A stretch of DNA of 64,000 nucleotides from Bacteroidetes bacterium UBA6221 (GTDB lineage: Bacteria > Bacteroidota > Bacteroidia > Chitinophagales > Chitinophagaceae), in the NCBI GenBank assembly GCA_002421685.1, contig DISB01000018.1, positions 186,001-250,000 on the forward strand. Reading direction: 5' to 3'. Below, one piece after another: positions 17,158-25,059 of the stretch (the first letter of the stretch is position 1; each line of letters starts with the position of its first letter). The notes under the pieces were generated by a model that saw nothing but the letters and a program-made list of their open reading frames with translations, made no database searches and was not told the DNA's origin. The translations under genes were made by a program, and so were the position numbers.

Positions 17158-19452
17158 ATGTCCAGGAAATTATATTTGTTCATTGCTGTTATTGTATCGT
17201 TAGGGGTAACGATATTTACTTTTTCCCAGGCAATCTTTTCCCCAGGTGGCATTATGTTCAGCGCCGAAGGCGATGGAGCCAAGAATTATTACACCGTCAT
17301 GTACCACGTGTTGTACGGCGATGGCATATGGTTCGACGGGATGAATTATCCATACGGCGAACATATGGTTTTCACCGATGCACAACCTGTTTTTTCTATA
17401 TTCCTGGCCACAGTCAATAATTATTTTTCTTTAAACCCGCTGGCTGTCATGAATTTGTGCATGGCTACAGGGTTTTTCCTCGGAATTATATATGTATGGA
17501 AGATACTACTGCGTTTTAACGTACATCCGCTCTGGGCTACTGCGGCAGCTGTACTCATCGTCGCTATGTCTCCGCAACAATTCAAATTAGGCGGGCATTT
17601 CTCACTGGCTTATTTTTTCGTGTTGCCGGTGGTGTTTTATTACAACCTTTTATGGATGCAGACGCGGAAACCGGTGTATTTGTGGGCATTGTTTTCCGCA
17701 ACGATAATATTCACGTTTATTCATCTCTATTTCGCATTGATGATATGCCTGTGGCTGGCATTGTACGCCTTGGGTTATTTTCTTTTTTATAAAACAACGT
17801 TGAAGGCTAAGATAAAGCATGTTGTGCCGTTGTTGTTGTCGGGCATTGTACCGGTTTTGCTGTTCCAGGTTTTCATGATACTAACCGACCCGGTTAGCGA
17901 CAGGCCATCGTATCCTTACGGCGCACGTGCGCACGGCACTTCACTCCAGGATATTTTTACTTCTTTCCTTTCGCCATTTTCGTTGTGGATATCGCGGCAT
18001 TATGATATTGGCACGCTGAGCGGAGGAAATGAAGGGTATGCCTATATAGGGTTGGCGCCAATACTCATATTGTCAGCAGGGCTATTGTGGTGGATAACAA
18101 CCATAATCCGTAGCAGGCAAATCAGGCTGAGGACCAGCGATAGCAACAGCTTAGGTACCTGGATTTTTGTAGCTGCAGGAATGCTGGTATTCGGCAGTGC
18201 AATCATTTTTATTAAATGCTTCACCTGCCTCGACCATGCTTCCTTCATAAAACAGTTCAGGGCCATAGGGCGGTTCTCATGGGGGTACTACTATATCGCT
18301 GCTATTGTTGCAGTTATCATGTTGTATCGTTGGTTGAATATACTTCTGCAACGACAAAAGAAGATAATTGCATGGACCCTGGTGCTTGTATTGTTGGGGG
18401 TGTGGGTGGCAGAGGCAATACCCTTTATTAATATGACCCGCCAGCGCGCTATTGATGGCGAATTGCAATACAACCGGTTTTATAAGACAAATGGCGAAGA
18501 ATGGACACAATTCCTGGAACAACGTGGATACACCAGCGATAGTTTCCGGGCTTTGTATGTTATTCCATATTTTCATATTGGTACTGAAAAGCTCGGACTG
18601 GTGACAGCCAGTTACGATTTGCCCATGACGGCTTTCAGTACCTCGCTGCTGTTGCACCTTCCAATGATGAATGTAATGATGTCGCGCAATTCATGGTCGC
18701 AGGCATTTGAGCAGGTGAAAGTATCCGGCGGGCCATTCACACAAAAGAAAGTGTTACGTTCGGGTGACAACAGGCCATTGCTGGTGATACACCCGGCTAC
18801 AGTACGGCTGAATAAGGATGAAGAATACCTGTTATCATCTGCCGAGAAACTCGGCAACCTGGATGGTAATGACATCTATTCTTTAAGGACTGATGTACTG
18901 CTGCAAAAAGAGGCTGAACAGGTAAAGGCGTTGCGCCCGGTGTTCAGGGCTATGACAGGCGCAGATACATGTATCGATTACCATGGCCAATGGTATGTAG
19001 AACATTTCGACACGGGCATGTTTCGCAATGCGTTATTCGGCAAAGGCGCAGCAAAGGCTATTGATGGCATTACAAAAATCGTTTTTAATGCTCCGTTGGT
19101 GCCGATGTATGATAGCCAGTTGTATGAATTTTCATGCTGGATGCTGGTAAGTGATAAAGACTATAAAATCGGCAGGTTCGTTGTGTGCTGCCATGATAGG
19201 AACGACAGCTTGCTTACGGATGTCACGGTGCTTGCACAGGAATCGGTGGATAACTATGGATTATGGCTGCGGGCGTCAAAGTATTTGAAAGTTCCTGCTG
19301 CCTGTGTGAAAATTTCAGTAGAGTTACAAAATATTGTCTATCCGTCATACCTGGCGCTGGACGAATTGATGATACGCCCCGCGGATGCGCAGATATTATC
19401 CAGGTCGGTTAATGGACAAAAAATGATCAACAACCATGTCTTCTATCATTAA
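17158..19452 (+). CDS. Large polytopic membrane protein, GT-C-like, with C-terminal beta-sandwich-like region
   Basis: The 764-residue protein starts with about a dozen hydrophobic segments over residues 1-425. After the first segment there is an acidic loop, SAEGDGAKNYYT, with GMNYPYGEHMVFTDAQP further along. This resembles the first periplasmic loop of GT-C polyprenyl-sugar-dependent glycosyltransferases. Residues about 430-764 are soluble and probably periplasmic. The last 160 or so have the alternating strand pattern of a carbohydrate-binding beta-sandwich, ending YLALDELMIRP. The GT2 gene 7 bp upstream could supply its lipid-linked donor. No family name can be assigned with certainty. 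Confidence 0.65.
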   Translation: MSRKLYLFIAVIVSLGVTIFTFSQAIFSPGGIMFSAEGDGAKNYYTVMYHVLYGDGIWFDGMNYPYGEHMVFTDAQPVFSIFLATVNNYFSLNPLAVMNLCMATGFFLGIIYVWKILLRFNVHPLWATAAAVLIVAMSPQQFKLGGHFSLAYFFVLPVVFYYNLLWMQTRKPVYLWALFSATIIFTFIHLYFALMICLWLALYALGYFLFYKTTLKAKIKHVVPLLLSGIVPVLLFQVFMILTDPVSDRPSYPYGARAHGTSLQDIFTSFLSPFSLWISRHYDIGTLSGGNEGYAYIGLAPILILSAGLLWWITTIIRSRQIRLRTSDSNSLGTWIFVAAGMLVFGSAIIFIKCFTCLDHASFIKQFRAIGRFSWGYYYIAAIVAVIMLYRWLNILLQRQKKIIAWTLVLVLLGVWVAEAIPFINMTRQRAIDGELQYNRFYKTNGEEWTQFLEQRGYTSDSFRALYVIPYFHIGTEKLGLVTASYDLPMTAFSTSLLLHLPMMNVMMSRNSWSQAFEQVKVSGGPFTQKKVLRSGDNRPLLVIHPATVRLNKDEEYLLSSAEKLGNLDGNDIYSLRTDVLLQKEAEQVKALRPVFRAMTGADTCIDYHGQWYVEHFDTGMFRNALFGKGAAKAIDGITKIVFNAPLVPMYDSQLYEFSCWMLVSDKDYKIGRFVVCCHDRNDSLLTDVTVLAQESVDNYGLWLRASKYLKVPAACVKISVELQNIVYPSYLALDELMIRPADAQILSRSVNGQKMINNHVFYH

Positions 19453-19501
19453 TATATTCACCTTTTGTTATAAAACAGTTCAGTAATTTTACCACGTAAT
19501 C

Positions 19502-20005
19502 ATGAGTGAAGGCATTACCAAAGAAAAAGTATACGAATGGTTATCGCAGGTGTCGGATCCTGAAGTGCCTGTATTGACTGTTTTGGATATGGGTGTGGTG
19601 AGAGATGTTGTTCTGGATGAAACATCTGACGGTACAGAAGCCACCATTACCATAACTCCTACGTATAGCGGTTGCCCTGCTATGGATATGATAAGCATGA
19701 ATATAAGGATGGCGCTGCTAAGCCGGGGTATAAAAAAAGTGCACATTAAAGAACAACTCAGCCCGGCGTGGACTACCGACTGGATGAATGATGAGGCGAA
19801 ACAAAAATTAAAGGAGTATGGTATCGCACCCCCTCAACGCAAGTCTGTAAAGGAACTGGGTATGTTTGAGGAGGAAAAAGTGCCTTGCCCTCGCTGTGGC
19901 TCTGAAGAAACGGAATTGGTAAGTCAATTCGGACCTACATCATGCAAGGCATTGTATAAATGTAATTCTTGCAAGGAACCGTTTGAATATTTTAAATGCC
20001 ACTAA
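19502..20005 (+). CDS. paaD: PaaD, phenylacetyl-CoA epoxidase maturation protein (DUF59/MIP18 type)
   Basis: PaaD is a SufT/MIP18-type protein needed to mature the phenylacetyl-CoA epoxidase system, probably through iron-sulfur assembly on the reductase. The 167-residue product has the DUF59 domain at about residues 5-85 (VSDPEVPVLTVLDMGVVRDV, then TYSGCPAMDMI). A C-terminal zinc ribbon (CPRCGSEE, then CNSCKEPFEYFKCH, residues about 129-167) separates PaaD from plain SufT. It is split from paaC by 3.1 kb holding two glycosylation-type genes. Its stop codon overlaps that of the convergent rnc gene. Confidence 0.94.
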   Translation: MSEGITKEKVYEWLSQVSDPEVPVLTVLDMGVVRDVVLDETSDGTEATITITPTYSGCPAMDMISMNIRMALLSRGIKKVHIKEQLSPAWTTDWMNDEAKQKLKEYGIAPPQRKSVKELGMFEEEKVPCPRCGSEETELVSQFGPTSCKALYKCNSCKEPFEYFKCH

Positions 20006-20718
20006 CTGATACCTAGTTTCTCAATAGCGTTTTGTGCAGCTACCTGTCCTGCTTCCTTTTTATTGTAGCCGGTGCCGTTAGCCACTATCTGGCCGTTGAG
20101 TTGTATGCCAATGGTAAATATTTTCCGTGTACCGTCATTCTCCTCGCTTACGGTATCGAAACTCAGCTCGTGGTTGTTTTTTTGCGCCCAGCTTAGCAGC
20201 TTGTTTTTAAAATTGGTATCGCGCGATTCCAGCGTGTCAATATCGATATAGGGCTTTAATATCTGCTTGAGGATAAAACTGCGCGAGCGATGAAACCCCT
20301 GGTCTAAATATACCGCCCCTATCAGTGCCTCCAGCGCGTTGCCGAAAATATGACTGCGGCTCAATCCCTTGTCGTTCTGGTTGTACTGTACTATTTTTTG
20401 CAGGCCCATGCGCAATGCCAGGTTATTCAACGTTTCGCGACGTACTATCTTAGAGCGCATCTCCGTCAGGTACCCTTCCGATTGATATGGATATTTCTTA
20501 AAAAGATAGTCGGCGATTACAGAACCCAATATTGCGTCTCCCAGAAACTCCAGCCTTTCATTATTCTGTGCTATTTCTTCCAGTTTGGAGCGGTGCATCA
20601 GCGCCAGTTGGTAATATGGCAAATGCTTGGGGGTAAATCCTAAAATATGCTCTAACTGCGATACCAACTGTTTGTTGGGTGAGAATAGATGTAGGATTCG
20701 TGACGTAAACCGCCTCAA
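20002..20718 (-). CDS. rnc: Ribonuclease III
   Basis: RNase III cuts double-stranded RNA in rRNA processing and mRNA turnover. The 238-residue protein has the signature NERLEFLGDA at residues 53-62 and the second acidic site in NALEALIGAVYLDQG. A C-terminal double-stranded RNA-binding domain follows at about 165-238, with KKEAGQVAAQNAIEKLG. It starts 2 bp after the fabF stop, giving the widely conserved order acpP-fabF-rnc. Confidence 0.97.
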   Translation of the reverse strand: MRRFTSRILHLFSPNKQLVSQLEHILGFTPKHLPYYQLALMHRSKLEEIAQNNERLEFLGDAILGSVIADYLFKKYPYQSEGYLTEMRSKIVRRETLNNLALRMGLQKIVQYNQNDKGLSRSHIFGNALEALIGAVYLDQGFHRSRSFILKQILKPYIDIDTLESRDTNFKNKLLSWAQKNNHELSFDTVSEENDGTRKIFTIGIQLNGQIVANGTGYNKKEAGQVAAQNAIEKLGIS

Positions 20719-20720
20719 AG

Positions 20721-21980
20721 CTATTCTTCGAATTTTTTGAAAATTACAGATGCATTGTGCCCGCCGAAGCCGAAGGTATTGCTCAGGGCAACACGCACTG
20801 AGCGTTGCTGCGCCTTGTGAAAAGTAAGGTTAAATTGCGGGTCTATTTCCGGGTCGTCCGTAAAATGGTTAATAGTTGGCGGAACCAGGTCGTGCATAAC
20901 CGCCTTGATGCTGGCAATTGCTTCGATAGCTCCCGCGCCACCCAGCAGGTGACCGGTCATGGATTTGGTTGAACTGATGTTCAACTTGTAAGCATGGTCC
21001 CCAAATACTTTTTTGATAGCGGTCAACTCTGCGATATCTCCCAGCGGCGTAGATGTGCCGTGTACATTGATATAGTCTATTTCTTCGGGCCGCATGTCTG
21101 CATCGTCCAGCACATTGCGCATCACATTGATGACGCCCAGCCCTTCGGGGTGGGGCGCTGTCAGGTGATATGCATCAGCGCTCATGCCGCCTCCGCATAT
21201 TTCAGCTAATATAGGTATGCCGCGTTTTTTGGCGTGCTCATATTCTTCCAGGATGATTGCGCAGCCGCCCTCGCCCAATACAAAGCCATCCCTGTCCTTA
21301 TCGAATGGTCGGCTGGCAGTGGCGGGGTCGTCATTACGTTCACTCAGCGCCTTCATGGCATTGAAACCTCCTATACCGGCTTCGGTCACTACAGCTTCGG
21401 AGCCACCGGAAATGATGGCATCGGCTTTACCAAGGCGTATGTAGTTAAAGGCGTCAATCAGCGCATTGGTAGAAGATGCGCAGGCGCTCACCGTAGCGAA
21501 GTTTGGTCCGCGGAAACCGTATTTCATGGAAATATGGCCGGCGGCAATGTCCAATATCAGCTTGGGAATGAAGAAAGGGTTAAACCTTGGTGTTCCGTCG
21601 CCCGCATTGAAGGCGGTCATTTCTTCTATGAAGGTGATCATACCCCCAATACCCGACGCCCAGATAACACCTACCCGGTCCCTGTCGATACCATCATCGG
21701 TAAGGCGGGCATGTTGCACAGCCTCATCTGCCGAAATAACAGCTAACTGGGAAAACCTGTCAAGTTTACGGGCTTCCTTCTGGTCCAGGTAATTGAGCGG
21801 GTCGAAATTCTTCAACTCGCAGGCGAACTTGGTTTTGAATTTGGTAACGTCAAATTGTTTAATGAAATCGGCGCCCGAAACTCCATTAATCAATCCTTCC
21901 CAATATTCAGGAACAGTATTGCCTAATGGAGTCAGTGCGCCGAGACCCGTAACGACTACGCGTTTTAACGGTAATTTCAT
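20721..21980 (-). CDS. fabF: Beta-ketoacyl-ACP synthase II
   Basis: FabF condenses malonyl-ACP with an acyl-ACP in fatty-acid elongation. The 419-residue protein carries the Cys-His-His triad at Cys167 (TVSACASSTNA), His308 (NVHGTSTPLGD) and His344 (SMTGHLLGGAG). The N-terminal VVVTGLGALTPLGN and the glycine-rich NTFGFGGHNASVIF end are typical. It is preceded by acpP with a 34-bp gap and followed by rnc. Confidence 0.98.
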   Translation of the reverse strand: MKLPLKRVVVTGLGALTPLGNTVPEYWEGLINGVSGADFIKQFDVTKFKTKFACELKNFDPLNYLDQKEARKLDRFSQLAVISADEAVQHARLTDDGIDRDRVGVIWASGIGGMITFIEEMTAFNAGDGTPRFNPFFIPKLILDIAAGHISMKYGFRGPNFATVSACASSTNALIDAFNYIRLGKADAIISGGSEAVVTEAGIGGFNAMKALSERNDDPATASRPFDKDRDGFVLGEGGCAIILEEYEHAKKRGIPILAEICGGGMSADAYHLTAPHPEGLGVINVMRNVLDDADMRPEEIDYINVHGTSTPLGDIAELTAIKKVFGDHAYKLNISSTKSMTGHLLGGAGAIEAIASIKAVMHDLVPPTINHFTDDPEIDPQFNLTFHKAQQRSVRVALSNTFGFGGHNASVIFKKFEE

Positions 21981-22014
21981 TGAAACGATTTCAGTTTAAA
22001 CTAAGTTCAGGATG

Positions 22015-22251
22015 TTACTTTACGTGTTCTTCCAGGTAAGAGATAGCCTGGCCGACTGTTGTAATAGTCTCTGCCTGCTCGTCAGGAATTGAGATGTTGA
22101 ATTCTTTCTCGAATTCCATGATTAATTCTACTGTGTCCAGAGAATCGGCACCCAGGTCGTTGGTAAAACTTGCCTCAGGGGTTACTTCCGATTCATCCAC
22201 ACCCAGTTTGTCGACGATAATTTTCTTAACGCGATTTGCAATTTCAGACAT
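22015..22251 (-). CDS. acpP: Acyl carrier protein
   Basis: AcpP carries the growing acyl chain on a 4'-phosphopantetheine arm. The 78-residue acidic protein has the DSL site with Ser37 in LGADSLDTVELIM. It is the first gene of the acpP-fabF-rnc set. Confidence 0.98.
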   Translation of the reverse strand: MSEIANRVKKIIVDKLGVDESEVTPEASFTNDLGADSLDTVELIMEFEKEFNISIPDEQAETITTVGQAISYLEEHVK

Positions 22252-22274
22252 GATCTATGCATTTAATTATGGTG

Positions 22275-22282
22275 CAAAAATA
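22275..22282 (-). promoter_or_regulatory. -7 promoter element before acpP
   Basis: Read on the minus strand this is TATTTTTG, matching TAnnTTTG, 23 bp before the acpP ATG. The -33 element is not clear at the expected spacing. Confidence 0.4.
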
Positions 22283-22362
22283 TACTTTTTACCAAAACGA
22301 AAAAGTAATCTCTAAATTTCTTGTAGTTACTGTTGTATTAAAATAACCAGTATAAATATAAT

Positions 22363-23031
22363 TTATTTATTGTATCGCTCCTCAACTATTTTTCCGTCCT
22401 TCATAACCAGCGTCCTGTCAGTCATTGCGGCAAGTTCCTCATTATGGGTTATCATAACAAAGGTCTGCCCAAACTTGTTGCGAAGGTCCAGGAACAGTTT
22501 GTGTATAGCTAAAGCATTATTACTGTCTAAGTTGCCTGTAGGCTCGTCGGCCATAATAACCGACGGCTGATTGACTAATGCACGTGCTATGGCCACGCGC
22601 TGCTGTTCGCCGCCCGAGAGTTCTGACGGCTTGTTATCGAGCCGGCCGCTAAGGCCTACTATATTCAGCATATCTGCTGCCTTAGCCAGAGCTGTCTTTT
22701 TTCCCACACCGCTTATCCAGAGCGGCACCGCTACGTTCTCTACAGCCGAAAACTCCGGCAGTAAATGATGGAACTGGAACACGAAGCCCATTTGCTTATT
22801 TCGGAACGCCGCTTGTTTTTTCCCCGGCAGGGCAAAAAGGTCTGTATCATTTACTCTTACCTGCCCGCTATCCGGCTTGTCCAGTCCGCCAAGCAAGTGT
22901 AATAAAGTGCTTTTACCTGCGCCTGACGGGCCGGTTACCGACACTATTTCGCCTTTGGCAATACTTAATGACACTCCGTTGACAACTGTAAGATTGGAAT
23001 ACTTTTTGAAGAGGTTTTCTGCAACGAGCAT
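22363..23031 (-). CDS. lolD: ABC transporter ATPase, LolD/MacB-type
   Basis: This 222-residue ATPase belongs to the LolD/FtsE/MacB group that powers lipoprotein release or related envelope transport. Walker A is GPSGAGKST at residues 34-42, the signature is LSGGEQQRVAIARAL, and Walker B is VIMADEPTGNLDS followed by the switch His in VMITHNEE. No LolC/E-like permease gene is adjacent, so the partner must be encoded elsewhere. It is divergent from the DUF2795 gene. Confidence 0.85.
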   Translation of the reverse strand: MLVAENLFKKYSNLTVVNGVSLSIAKGEIVSVTGPSGAGKSTLLHLLGGLDKPDSGQVRVNDTDLFALPGKKQAAFRNKQMGFVFQFHHLLPEFSAVENVAVPLWISGVGKKTALAKAADMLNIVGLSGRLDNKPSELSGGEQQRVAIARALVNQPSVIMADEPTGNLDSNNALAIHKLFLDLRNKFGQTFVMITHNEELAAMTDRTLVMKDGKIVEERYNK

Positions 23032-23136
23032 GATGTAAAAGTCCGCTAAAATGATAGTTTAACCAAACAAATATGATATAAAAAATATGGTGAGAAGCCT
23101 AACAGAAAAAAGCTCTAATACGTTAAAATTAAAAAG

Positions 23137-23167
23137 TTTGTAATTGTAAATTGAAAACTTACATTTG
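23137..23167 (+). promoter_or_regulatory. Complete Bacteroidota-type promoter for the DUF2795 gene
   Basis: A TTTG at 23137-23140 is separated by exactly 19 bp from TACATTTG at 23160-23167. This is the full -33/-7 arrangement of the primary sigma factor in this phylum. The predicted start of transcription near 23174 leaves a leader of about 28 nt before the ATG at 23202. Confidence 0.75.
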
Positions 23168-23201
23168 CGGAAATCAATAATACAATAAATAAAATTAAAA
23201 T

Positions 23202-23423
23202 ATGTTTTGGACACTCGAATTAGCATCGCATCTGGAAGATGCCCCATGGCCAGCAACGAAAGACGAGTTAATAGACTATGCAATCCGTTCGGGCGCACCG
23301 CTTGAAGTGGTTGAGAACATCCAGGAGCTGGATGATGAGGGCGAGATATACGAGGGCATAGAAGACATATGGCCGGATTATCCTACACAGGAGGATTTCT
23401 TCTTCAACGAAGATGAATATTAA
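23202..23423 (+). CDS. DUF2795-family small acidic protein
   Basis: The 73-residue protein is very acidic, with about 22 Asp/Glu and only two Lys/Arg. The segment APWPATKDELIDYAIRSGAP and the ending WPDYPTQEDFFFNEDEY match a short protein strongly conserved across Bacteroidota and classed with DUF2795. Its function is unknown. It stands alone, with a textbook promoter upstream and a hairpin terminator 25 bp behind the stop, so it is a monocistronic and probably well-expressed gene. Confidence 0.85.
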   Translation: MFWTLELASHLEDAPWPATKDELIDYAIRSGAPLEVVENIQELDDEGEIYEGIEDIWPDYPTQEDFFFNEDEY

Positions 23424-23445
23424 GAAAGCAAAAATTGTAAACAAT

Positions 23446-23476
23446 AATCCCCGCTCAACAATAGCGGGGATTTTTT
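23446..23476 (+). terminator. Rho-independent terminator after the DUF2795 gene
   Basis: Stem TCCCCGCT (23448-23455) pairs with AGCGGGGA (23463-23470) across a 7-nt loop and is followed by six T. Confidence 0.9.
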
Positions 23477-23542
23477 ATGCTCGCGGTTGCATAACAGTTG
23501 TATCCACATTTGTAAGTACATTTGATAGTACAGGTACCGGAT

Positions 23543-25003
23543 ATGAACAAAATAACCCGATTTATAGCTGCTGTTGCATCCTCATTAACCCTGGCAGTAT
23601 CGTGTAAACACGAGCCTGGCGCAGCACCCGCTGCTACAGGCGATGGAGACTATCCGGCAGCTATGGCAACCATTTTTATAAACCGCTGTGCTACAGCAGG
23701 CTGCCACAACGAGGCCAGTTACACCGGTGCGGGTGGCCTCCGGCTCGATAGTTGGGAGTATCTCTTTTACGGCAGCAATAACGGAGCAGTAGTAGTGCCT
23801 TATAGTTCAGACTACAGCTCATTGATGTACTTCACCAATACAGATTCAACACTCGGGCCGGTTGCCATTCCTACTATGCCGCTCAATCATGATCCCCTTA
23901 CGAAAGAAGAATACCTGGCCATTAAGCAATGGATAGACAGTGGTGCACCCGATAAAAACGGAAATATACCTTTCGCTTCAGAGCCGGCCACACGCCAGAA
24001 GGTATACGCCATACACCTTGGCTGTGATATGGTAGCCGTGATAGACGCTGAAAAGAATGTCGTGATGCGTTATATACCTATCGGCAAAACGGATGGCTTA
24101 GAAATGGCCGACTACATCAGGGTGTCGCCGGACGGGAGGTATGCTTATGTATCTATGTGGTTTGGCGAGGAAATGTATAAGATAGATACACATACAGATA
24201 AGGTAGTAGCAAAAATTTCGCTTAACAACATACTCTGGTCTATCATGGCCATGTCTGCCGATGGGAATAAGGTAGCAATAACAAATGCAGATAACCATCA
24301 ACTTGCCATTGTCAACGCACCAGCAGCAAGCGTACAGTACCTGCCCGGTACGGCATTTGTAAACCCTAACGGCGTAGCAGGAAATAAAACATTTGATACA
24401 TTTTACGTTACCAGCCTTCATGGCAATACATTATATAAATATAGTAATGGCAATACAAAAACTATCAGCATAGATGGCAAGCCATTGACCACAACCACTG
24501 GCAACGGAACACCTGAACCCTTCGAGGTAGGGATGTCTCCCGACTATACCAGGTATTTTGTTTCATGCCATCAAACGCAGGAAGTACGGGTGTTTAATAC
24601 ACATAATGACAGCCTGGTTAAGGTGATACAAGTAGGTGCGCGGCCGGCGGCGCTAACATTTGCCAGTAGCAAGCCATACTTGTTCGTAGCATGCTCTGAG
24701 GATGATGCGACCGGCATCTTTAAGGGTTCAGTATATGTGATTGATTACAACACGCTGGAAGAGGTGAAGGTGATTTCCGGTGATTTCTACCAGCCGAATA
24801 GCGTGGCTATAAATGAACCCGGCAATACCTTCTACGTTTTCAGCAGGAACCAGAACTATGATGGGCCTGCCCCGCACCATTCGGGCCCATGCAGCGGCCG
24901 CAACGGCTACTACCAGGTATATGACCTGAATACGCTGGAACCCAGGAATGGCAAGCGCTACGAAATACTTGTAGACCCATTTATCGCAGCGCCAAGGTTC
25001 TGA
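23543..25003 (+). CDS. Lipoprotein with haem-like CX4CH domain and YncE-type beta-propeller
   Basis: The ATG at 23543 gives a 486-residue lipoprotein with lipobox LAVSC (Cys21). Residues about 38-140 form a Planctomycete-type cytochrome C-like domain: FINRCATAGCHNEA with Cys49, Cys54 and His55, then GGLRLDSWEYLF and ending LTKEEYLAIKQWIDSGAPDKNG. The spacing is CX4CH, not the usual CX2CH. Residues about 150-486 are propeller repeats of the YncE/lactonase kind (IPIGKTDG..., YVRVSPDGRYAYVS, VIQVGARPAALTF). A TTG at 23522 would add seven residues before the signal peptide and is not used. The substrate is unknown. It converges with a type IX cargo gene at a shared terminator. Confidence 0.8.
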   Translation: MNKITRFIAAVASSLTLAVSCKHEPGAAPAATGDGDYPAAMATIFINRCATAGCHNEASYTGAGGLRLDSWEYLFYGSNNGAVVVPYSSDYSSLMYFTNTDSTLGPVAIPTMPLNHDPLTKEEYLAIKQWIDSGAPDKNGNIPFASEPATRQKVYAIHLGCDMVAVIDAEKNVVMRYIPIGKTDGLEMADYIRVSPDGRYAYVSMWFGEEMYKIDTHTDKVVAKISLNNILWSIMAMSADGNKVAITNADNHQLAIVNAPAASVQYLPGTAFVNPNGVAGNKTFDTFYVTSLHGNTLYKYSNGNTKTISIDGKPLTTTTGNGTPEPFEVGMSPDYTRYFVSCHQTQEVRVFNTHNDSLVKVIQVGARPAALTFASSKPYLFVACSEDDATGIFKGSVYVIDYNTLEEVKVISGDFYQPNSVAINEPGNTFYVFSRNQNYDGPAPHHSGPCSGRNGYYQVYDLNTLEPRNGKRYEILVDPFIAAPRF

Positions 25004-25007
25004 GATA

Positions 25008-25040
25008 AAAAAACCGTCCATATGGACGGACGGTTTTCTT
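25008..25040. terminator. Bidirectional terminator between convergent propeller genes
   Basis: AAAACCGTCC (25010-25019) pairs with GGACGGTTTT (25028-25037), giving A-runs and T-runs on both strands. An alternative 16-bp perfect palindrome lies at 25014-25029. Confidence 0.85.
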
Positions 25041-25059
25041 TACAACTCTACGGGCAATA

